Shown piece by piece: positions 1 to 5,396 of a stretch of DNA of 9,558 bases. The notes beneath the pieces are model-generated. The model was given only the letters and a program-made list of their open reading frames with translations. It did not search any database and was not told the origin of the DNA. The translations under genes and the position numbers were made by a program. The stretch comes from Spirochaetales bacterium UBA4629 (lineage in GTDB: Bacteria > Spirochaetota > Spirochaetia > Sphaerochaetales > Sphaerochaetaceae), in contig DHMZ01000014.1 of assembly GCA_002406055.1 (NCBI GenBank), positions 1-9,558 on the forward strand. Direction: 5' to 3'. Position 1 is the first letter of the stretch. Every line of letters starts with the position of its first letter.

Positions 1-35
1 CAAAAATATTATTATTTAAAAAACTCGCCATTCAT

Positions 36-68
36 CTCCATCTAAATCTTTTTGGATTATAGATGGAG
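36..68. repeat. Imperfect inverted repeat, hairpin-forming
   Basis: The arms CTCCATCT (36-43) and AGATGGAG (61-68) are exact reverse complements. An inner AATC/GATT pair (45-48 with 55-58) closes a TTTTTG loop, with a small 1/2-nt internal loop between the two stems. On the minus strand a T-run follows about 10-16 nt past the outer arm. It could therefore be a second terminator or a processing hairpin downstream of the acyl-CoA ligase gene, or the terminator of an unseen gene to the left. Function is inferred only from the fold. Confidence 0.45.
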
Positions 69-73
69 TGTTC

Positions 74-86
74 TGACTTCGAGTCA
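74..86. repeat. Short perfect inverted repeat
   Basis: TGACT (74-78) and AGTCA (82-86) are reverse complements around a TCG loop. It lies between two larger inverted repeats in the same 100 bp. It is short enough to be chance, and I assign no function beyond possibly adding structure to the 3' end of the ligase transcript. Confidence 0.25.
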
Positions 87-97
87 TAAAAGAGAAA

Positions 98-133
98 GCC
101 CCTTCTCTTTTTTGGGGGGATGAAAGAAGGGGC
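98..133 (-). terminator. Candidate intrinsic terminator of the acyl-CoA ligase gene
   Basis: GCCCCTTCT (98-106) and AGAAGGGGC (125-133) form a perfect 9-bp, partly GC-rich stem with an 18-nt loop. It begins 16 bp beyond the stop codon of the minus-strand ligase. Read in that direction, the stem is followed by the T-rich run TTTCTCTTTTATG. The position and tail fit a rho-independent terminator, although the T-run is interrupted and the loop is larger than usual. Confidence 0.55.
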
Positions 134-149
134 GGAAAGAGAATTCTCT

Positions 150-1877
150 TTATTTATCTTTATAGATTCGAATGACCTCGAATCGTTTGATCTTTTTCGT
201 GCTCGTCATAGGAAGAGGAGTATCAACTACAGTTGTAAGAGATATCTTTTTATAGCTCTGCAAGTCTCTATTTACCTCCTCAACAATCTCTTCCATATGC
301 TTAGCAGCTTCATCTAATGAATGAGACTCAAGATATTTATCAGAAGGATGAATTACAATTCTTATTCCCTCACTCTTTAACTCCTTATCTATAAGGTAAG
401 GAATAATACAGCATTGGTCAATTTCATCATAGAGCTGAAATTTATCTTCAATCTCTTCAGGAAATACATTCTTTCCACCTTCTGTGACAATAATGGACTT
501 TGCTCTTCCTGTCAGGTAGAGGTATCCATTTTTACCAATATGACCAACATCTCCAGTATTTAACCATCCATCTTCTGAAAGGATCTCATCTGTAGCTTCT
601 TTGTTTTTATAATACCCTTTCATTACTTCTGGGCCCTTAACATAAATTAAACCATTTCCTTCGCTATCAGGAGAGACTATCTTTTCTTCTACTCCATCAA
701 TTGGAATACCGACAGAATCTTCAATGTATACTTCACTTGGATTAATATTTATAACAGGAGCTGTTTCAGTTAATCCATAGCCTTGGACAAAATCTAAGCC
801 AAGTTGATTGAACTTTTTAAATGTTTCAGCAGGGAGAGGGCCACCTCCACAGATACAAATTCTCATCTTATCTAAACTAACTTTTTTTAAGAGAAGATTA
901 GAAAAAAGTTTTTTTCCAATATTAACTTTAAAGACCTTCTTTACAAAGCCTGAAAAACCCATAAGTAGATGGATAATTCCAGCTTTGAACTTTCCCTGCT
1001 TTTCTACTCCATTCATTATACCTGCAAGTAGCTTATTAAAAAGCATAGGGACGGCAAGAAACATGGTTACTCCACCCTCTTTAAGCTCTTTTAACATAAT
1101 AGGTGTAATAAGTCTCTTTCCAAAAACACAACACGCACCACTAGATATTGTTTCCAAGAAAACTGCTGTCATCGTGTATGCATGATGAATAGGAAGGATT
1201 GCATAGAAAACATCTGTGGGAAAAACATCAAATATTCTCTGACAGCATAACGTAGAACTCATAAGATTAGAACTACTAAGCATTACACCTTTAGGAGTTC
1301 CTGTAGTACCACTTGTAAATAGGATTGCTGCTACATCATCACATTCTAGTCGAGGAAGAGTTACCTCTTCTCCAATTAAATCAAGAGCATATTGGTGCTT
1401 TTTATTAGATTCTAGAGAATAACGAGTTTTAATAAATGTCGAATTTGGATCAACTAAGTCTATTTTATCATCATCCATGAATATAGTATTCACATCGCCA
1501 AAAGAAAGAATCTTTTCCATTTCATTTGGATGTAATGCATAATCAAGTGGAACAATAATAGCTCCAGCAAAGTGTATAGCTAAATATACAATTGCCCACT
1601 CAGGACTATTCTTGCCACTTACACAAATATGATCATTCTTTTTTACACCACTCTTTACTAAGTAATAAGCTAATTCCTTAATCTTTTTTAAAGCTTCTGT
1701 GTATGTATAGCTAACTAAATTTGGCGTTATTGTTTTAAAACATTCATTATCAGGATAGCGGTATTGAGTTATCTCAAAAGTCTCTCTCAAAGTAGGCCAT
1801 TCGCCATTATACATAGTCCCTTTAAAAGCATAAAACTTGTCGACTACGGTTTTCCAATACTTATCTTTAAATGACAT
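150..1877 (-). CDS. Long-chain fatty acid:CoA ligase (AMP-forming), ANL superfamily
   Basis: This enzyme would activate fatty acids to acyl-CoA through an acyl-adenylate, for phospholipid synthesis or uptake at the inner membrane face. The 575-residue protein carries the ANL adenylation signatures in order: the P-loop FTSGTTGTPKGVML (187-200), QGYGLTETAPV (365-375), the ATP-ribose aspartate in NTGDVG (D443), LTGRAKSIIVTEGGKNVFPEE (455-475, hinge region) and the C-terminal PMTSTKKIKRF with the probable catalytic lysine K562. A hydrophobic insert around 300-330 fits the long-chain (ACSL/FadD-like) branch, but chain-length preference cannot be read from sequence. I start it at the ATG at 1877 because AGAGGA sits 6 nt upstream; a TTG one codon earlier has too little spacing. 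It is monocistronic here, divergent from folC, and ends in a candidate terminator. Many spirochaetes depend on host fatty acids, which would suit such a ligase, but that link is inference. Confidence 0.93.
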   Translation of the reverse strand: MSFKDKYWKTVVDKFYAFKGTMYNGEWPTLRETFEITQYRYPDNECFKTITPNLVSYTYTEALKKIKELAYYLVKSGVKKNDHICVSGKNSPEWAIVYLAIHFAGAIIVPLDYALHPNEMEKILSFGDVNTIFMDDDKIDLVDPNSTFIKTRYSLESNKKHQYALDLIGEEVTLPRLECDDVAAILFTSGTTGTPKGVMLSSSNLMSSTLCCQRIFDVFPTDVFYAILPIHHAYTMTAVFLETISSGACCVFGKRLITPIMLKELKEGGVTMFLAVPMLFNKLLAGIMNGVEKQGKFKAGIIHLLMGFSGFVKKVFKVNIGKKLFSNLLLKKVSLDKMRICICGGGPLPAETFKKFNQLGLDFVQGYGLTETAPVININPSEVYIEDSVGIPIDGVEEKIVSPDSEGNGLIYVKGPEVMKGYYKNKEATDEILSEDGWLNTGDVGHIGKNGYLYLTGRAKSIIVTEGGKNVFPEEIEDKFQLYDEIDQCCIIPYLIDKELKSEGIRIVIHPSDKYLESHSLDEAAKHMEEIVEEVNRDLQSYKKISLTTVVDTPLPMTSTKKIKRFEVIRIYKDK

Positions 1878-1883
1878 CAATCA

Positions 1884-1889
1884 TCCTCT
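1884..1889 (-). promoter_or_regulatory. Ribosome binding site deciding the ligase start
   Basis: On the minus strand AGAGGA lies 6 nt before the ATG at 1877 but only 3 nt before the in-frame TTG at 1880. The spacing favours the ATG. Confidence 0.7.
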
Positions 1890-1894
1890 TTTTA

Positions 1895-1926
1895 TTGACA
1901 AAAAAATTAACACTGTAAAGTTATCA
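1895..1926 (+). promoter_or_regulatory. Candidate promoter for the folC operon
   Basis: TTGACA at 1895-1900 is a perfect sigma70-type -35 hexamer. No good -10 follows at 17 bp (AAGTTA); TAAAGT at 15 bp and TTATCA at 20 bp are the nearest alternatives. The position, about 90 bp before folC, suits a promoter, but the weak -10 keeps this tentative. Confidence 0.25.
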
Positions 1927-1928
1927 CA

Positions 1929-1961
1929 TATATTTTCGCTTCTATAGTAGCTATTTGTCAA
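1929..1961 (-). promoter_or_regulatory. Candidate promoter for the acyl-CoA ligase
   Basis: A second perfect TTGACA lies on the minus strand at 1961-1956, pointing at the ligase. The DNA where a -10 should be is AT-rich but has no close TATAAT match at 16-18 bp. The element is the mirror of the plus-strand TTGACA 55 bp away, so the two would compete for polymerase if both are used. Confidence 0.22.
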
Positions 1962-1966
1962 CCTCT

Positions 1967-2004
1967 AGCTATTTTTAACCATACCATTTTTAGCCATTTT
2001 TAAC
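1967..2004. repeat. Degenerate direct repeat just upstream of folC
   Basis: AGCTATTTTTAAC (1967-1979) recurs as AGCCATTTTTAAC (1992-2004), 12 of 13 identical and 25 bp apart. A related ACCATTTTTAGCC lies between them and a truncated AGCTATTT upstream at 1949-1956. The block ends 13 bp before the folC ATG and occupies the place of a ribosome binding site. It might be a protein-binding site or just low-complexity AT-rich DNA. Confidence 0.4.
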
Positions 2005-2017
2005 TAAAATTCACTAC

Positions 2018-3286
2018 ATGAACTCAATTAGTAAGGTTTTAGATGATTTCTTCTCATCTTACACTCCATCGCTTTCAGTGTCGCTTCGAGAGAATAGATT
2101 AGAGAGGATGAGACTTCTTCTAGATCATCTTGGACATCCAGAAAACCAATTCATTTCTTTTCATATAGCAGGAAGCAAAGGTAAAGGAACGGTAGCAACT
2201 TTCCTTTCTTTTTTTCTTGAAAGCATGGGCTATAAAACTGGACTATTTATGTCGCCTCATGTTTATGATATTAGAGAGCGTTTTACACACGCGTCAGCCT
2301 TTTTTAGCGATGAGGAATATCTACACTCTCTTGATGTTTTGAAAAAGGGGTTAGAGGACTTCACGCTTCCGTCAGAGTTAGGATCCCCTAGCCCAACAAC
2401 TTTCGAATTATATACAGTCTATGGCTATATTCTTTTTAGAGAAACTGGATGCAAATATGGCGTAATAGAAACAGGACTTGGTGGAAGATTAGACGCTACA
2501 AACACACTTATTCCTATTGCTTCTATTATTACTTCAATAGAGAAAGAACATACTAAAATCTTAGGGTCGACTCTTACACAAATAAGTGGAGAGAAAGCAG
2601 GAATAATAAAAAGAGAGACGCCTACTTTTATTCTTGACCAATCAAAAGAAGTTCTTGATGTATTTAAAAAGAAGGCAGAAGAACGCTCATCTAAGCTATA
2701 TATATACAAAGATGAAGACTATTCAAAATATTTAAAGTCAAATTTTTCTTCTTACGATATTAGACGAAAAGATGGCTTCTTTAGCTTGTTTATTCTCGAT
2801 GAATTATCTCTCTTAGACAAAAACAAAATTTTCGATATAGCCTCTTCCCCTTTCTTCTCTCTTCCAGGCCGAATGGAGAAGAGAATAATAAAAAACAGAC
2901 TTATGATATTTGATGGTGCACATACGCCGTCGTCTACTGAGATTCTAGCAAGGGAAATAGAACATATTAATGGAGAAAAGAGCCTAATCTTTTCTGCTGC
3001 TACTGACAAAGATTGGGTTACTATGGGAAAAAATCTTATTCCTCTCTTTTCTCACATAATTGTTTCATCAACTGGAGAAAGCAAAAAGAGTAATCCAAAG
3101 GCAATCTACAATGATTTCACTTCTCTTTTTCCCAATAAAGAAATAGTCTTACTTACAGAAAAAGAAAAAGCGTTATCTTATACTTTAGAGCATACAAATG
3201 AAGGTAATATTATAGTTATCTGTGGATCATTTTATCTTCTAGAAGAGATAGATAAAGCTATAAAGGAAATGAATAATGGCTCTTAA
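2018..3286 (+). CDS. folC: Folylpolyglutamate synthase / dihydrofolate synthase
   Basis: FolC, a cytoplasmic Mur-ligase-family enzyme, adds glutamate to dihydropteroate and/or to reduced folates using ATP. In the 422-residue product I see the P-loop HIAGSKGKGT (49-58), the metal/substrate motif ETGLGGRLDATN (151-162), ITSIEKEHTKILG (171-183), EKAGIIK with the usually carbamylated lysine (K193), PGRME (283-287) and DGAHTP (299-304), then GSFYLLEE near the C-terminus. The C-terminal domain looks shortened: I do not find the G-x-H-Q-x-x-N-A segment that usually precedes PGR, and DGAHNP is here DGAHTP. The ATG at 2018 has no Shine-Dalgarno sequence before it, but no later ATG keeps the whole N-terminal region. 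It is the first gene of the plus operon; its last 11 nt overlap the next gene. Whether it has one or both activities cannot be told. Confidence 0.92.
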   Translation: MNSISKVLDDFFSSYTPSLSVSLRENRLERMRLLLDHLGHPENQFISFHIAGSKGKGTVATFLSFFLESMGYKTGLFMSPHVYDIRERFTHASAFFSDEEYLHSLDVLKKGLEDFTLPSELGSPSPTTFELYTVYGYILFRETGCKYGVIETGLGGRLDATNTLIPIASIITSIEKEHTKILGSTLTQISGEKAGIIKRETPTFILDQSKEVLDVFKKKAEERSSKLYIYKDEDYSKYLKSNFSSYDIRRKDGFFSLFILDELSLLDKNKIFDIASSPFFSLPGRMEKRIIKNRLMIFDGAHTPSSTEILAREIEHINGEKSLIFSAATDKDWVTMGKNLIPLFSHIIVSSTGESKKSNPKAIYNDFTSLFPNKEIVLLTEKEKALSYTLEHTNEGNIIVICGSFYLLEEIDKAIKEMNNGS

Positions 3287-4661
3287 TTGGAAGGAATTAG
3301 ATCTCTTACTAAGTGAAATGCCACTTAAAGATAGTTTTATTCAAGACATTACTGAGCATAGCGTTCATTCGTTTACTCTCTCCTTATTTAATAATAATAG
3401 TAAAAGCTGGCTTATGTATGTTGAGATAGCGACTCCCCATTCTCGTGTTTGTATGACAAACCATATGAGAAAAAAGAGCCAATCTATGCAGCGCTTTACT
3501 CAATATATGAAAGCACATATAAGAGGAAAGAGAATTGTTGATATTATTCCTCTTAAGTATGATAGAGCATTCTTTTTAATTCTTCAGGGACACGAAGAGC
3601 AATACAAAATGCTCTTTCGTCTATACTCTGGTCCTGGAGCAAATATTATCGTTTTAGATAGTAACAATACTATTCTAGAATTGCTTTTTAGACGCCCTAA
3701 AAGAGATGAAGTAAAAGGAAAAACACTTCTAGTTGAAGAAAAGACAGAGGAGGGAAAGGCATACTCTGTTCGTCCTTTCTCTACTCCTACTTTCAATGAA
3801 TATATTGATGAAAGAGAGAGTGAAAGCGATAAAGAAGAAAAGAGAGATGAATATTTAAGCATCCTTGAAGAAAGAAAAAACAAGAGCATAGCTGAAAGTT
3901 TAGAGAAAGAGCGAAAGCTTAACGAAAGGCTCAAAAAGACTGAAAACTATGAAGAGACAAAGAAGGCTGCAGACCTTTTCTCGACTTCACTATATCTCTA
4001 CAAAAAGGGAATGGATAACATTACGCTTCACGATTGGGAAAGTGATAAGGACGTTACTATAAGCTTAGATAAGACATTAAGTGCTACTGAAAACTTAAGC
4101 AAGCTATATGAGCGCTACAGAAAAGATAAGACAACATATACTCTTGCGCTAGGAGAAAAAGAAAAGTGCATAAAAGAAAGAGAAGAAATCATTTCTGCCT
4201 ACAATTCTCTTCTATCTTCTCCATTTGAAAGAATCAAAAAAGCTGTAAATGGAGACAAAGTAAAGGAAGAAAAACTAATTCCAGGACGAGCAGGACTCTA
4301 TGTTAAATCACATGATTGGCTTTTGATTGTGGGAAGAAACGCAAAGGAAAATGATCAAATACTACGAACATCTACTCGTGGTAGTGATATTTGGCTCCAT
4401 ACAAGAGACTTTGCTGGTGGATATGTAATTATTAAAGCCCAAAAAGATAAAACTGTTCCTCTTCCTGTTCTTTTGGATGCTGCCTATCTTGCTATTTTCT
4501 TTTCAAAGGCAAGAAAAAACAACAAAGCTGATTTATACTACACATATGTTAAGTATCTTAAAAGAATAAAAGGAGCTAAGCTTGGCTTAATTATTCCAAC
4601 ACAAGAGAAGAACTTAACAGTTACTCTTGATGAAGAAAGAGTAAGAAAACTACTTGAATAG
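3276..4661 (+). CDS. rqcH: NFACT-family ribosome quality-control protein (RqcH/Rqc2 homolog), compact form
   Basis: RqcH binds 50S subunits carrying a stalled peptidyl-tRNA and recruits alanyl-tRNA to add a C-terminal alanine tail for degradation; older annotations call the family fibronectin-binding (FbpA). The 461-residue product has an NFACT-N domain (about 1-160), a charged coiled-coil middle (about 185-310, with LYKKGMDNI and SLDKTLSATENL typical of the family) and an NFACT-R domain (about 335-440, with DIWLHTRDF at 371-379). The Asp-Arg pair needed for tailing in Bacillus RqcH is present as YDR (D96, R97). Members are usually about 560-590 residues; the helix-hairpin-helix region expected between NFACT-N and the coiled coil is largely missing. 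The family's GSHV after DIWLHT is GGYV here. AAGGA lies 8 nt before the start, which overlaps folC by 11 nt, so translation is probably coupled. Family assignment is firm; alanine-tailing activity is inferred. Confidence 0.88.
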   Translation: MALNWKELDLLLSEMPLKDSFIQDITEHSVHSFTLSLFNNNSKSWLMYVEIATPHSRVCMTNHMRKKSQSMQRFTQYMKAHIRGKRIVDIIPLKYDRAFFLILQGHEEQYKMLFRLYSGPGANIIVLDSNNTILELLFRRPKRDEVKGKTLLVEEKTEEGKAYSVRPFSTPTFNEYIDERESESDKEEKRDEYLSILEERKNKSIAESLEKERKLNERLKKTENYEETKKAADLFSTSLYLYKKGMDNITLHDWESDKDVTISLDKTLSATENLSKLYERYRKDKTTYTLALGEKEKCIKEREEIISAYNSLLSSPFERIKKAVNGDKVKEEKLIPGRAGLYVKSHDWLLIVGRNAKENDQILRTSTRGSDIWLHTRDFAGGYVIIKAQKDKTVPLPVLLDAAYLAIFFSKARKNNKADLYYTYVKYLKRIKGAKLGLIIPTQEKNLTVTLDEERVRKLLE

Positions 4662-4670
4662 GAAAATAAA

Positions 4671-5396
4671 ATGCTAAAGAAATACCATGAAGGAATACTC
4701 TACCCTGAAAATACCTCAGAGATGATGGAGAAACTTGAACCTATAGAGAAAAAAGAAAGAGCAAGAGCTATTATTCTCCCTCATCAAGCCTTTCATCTTT
4801 CGTCCAGGCTTCTTTCTTCAGGCTGCTCACACATTAGTGGCTCCTACTCTTCTGTTATCATACTTTCTCCTCTACATTTATCTAGAGTTGAGAGTGATAA
4901 AAACTATTCTTTCTTTGAAGGAGAAGCAAACAAAGAGTACAACATCGTTAATTTAGGTGCAAAGATAAGTGAGTACTATGCAGAGGAAGAAGGAGCAGCA
5001 GAGATGCTTGTTCCTATTTTAAACAGTATTCTTCCTTCTACTCCTATTTCAATAATCTATGGTGATATTAAGACAGCGAAAGAGAGCAAAGAGCTTTCAC
5101 TCTTTTTAGAAAAGCACTCTTCTTCATCTACTCTATTTATCATCTCCACAAATCTTTCTCCACTTTGTAATAAAGTAGAAGAAGCACTTAGCTATAAAAA
5201 TGAAGCAATTAAAGCGTTAAAAAATGGCGATTCTATCCTTGATTTAATGAATAAAAACAAGATTAAGCTTTGTGGTGGAGGTCTTGTCGATAGCTTGAAT
5301 AGAGTTGTAAAAGGAAATTGGATTCTAGAAAACAGAGGAACAGACAATGAGACAACCTCTCATTGTGTGCTATGGAAAAAAGATGAGCAAGTTTAA
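4671..5396 (+). CDS. Divergent MEMO-family protein (AmmeMemoRadiSam system protein B-like)
   Basis: The fold is that of MEMO proteins, relatives of class III extradiol dioxygenases whose bacterial role is unsettled. Recognisable pieces of the 241-residue product are YHEGILYP at the N-terminus (family: G-x-F-Y-P), ILPHQAFHLS (35-44; family PHAGY), ILSPLH (64-69; family GPNH), AEMLVPIL (110-117; family EHSLEVQLPFL), STNLSPL (159-165; family SSDLSHY) and LCGGG (200-204). The histidine and cysteine positions equivalent to the human MEMO1 metal ligands H49, H81 and C244 appear kept as H38, H69 and C201, while the histidine of EHS and the D and H of SSDLSHY are lost. AGGA sits 7 nt before the ATG, in the 9-bp gap after rqcH. 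No AMMECR1 or radical-SAM partner gene is visible in this window. Family call is moderately sure; function unknown. Confidence 0.75.
   Translation: MLKKYHEGILYPENTSEMMEKLEPIEKKERARAIILPHQAFHLSSRLLSSGCSHISGSYSSVIILSPLHLSRVESDKNYSFFEGEANKEYNIVNLGAKISEYYAEEEGAAEMLVPILNSILPSTPISIIYGDIKTAKESKELSLFLEKHSSSSTLFIISTNLSPLCNKVEEALSYKNEAIKALKNGDSILDLMNKNKIKLCGGGLVDSLNRVVKGNWILENRGTDNETTSHCVLWKKDEQV
5335..5339 (+). promoter_or_regulatory. Shine-Dalgarno supporting an alternative upstream start for the membrane protein gene
   Basis: GAGGA lies 7 nt before an in-frame ATG at 5347, inside the MEMO-like gene. The ATG at 5383 has only GGA at a 6-nt spacing. On ribosome-site strength alone the longer form, with 12 extra residues and a 50-nt overlap, would win. 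The site could equally be chance, since it also encodes part of the MEMO-like C-terminus. Confidence 0.35.

Noticed and set aside
74..90. TTCGAGTC motif reminiscent of a tRNA T-arm
   Set aside because: No acceptor, D-arm or anticodon stem can be built around it; it is better explained as the short TGACT/AGTCA inverted repeat.
808..1185. 125-codon open frame on the plus strand inside the acyl-CoA ligase gene
   Set aside because: The opposite strand encodes conserved ANL motifs through this stretch; the frame has no ribosome site and no recognisable domain.
3584..3934. 116-codon open frame on the minus strand inside rqcH, rich in Ser/Leu/Phe
   Set aside because: It is antisense to a clear NFACT coding region. 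The serine/leucine bias is what purine-rich coding DNA gives when read backwards, and there is no family resemblance.
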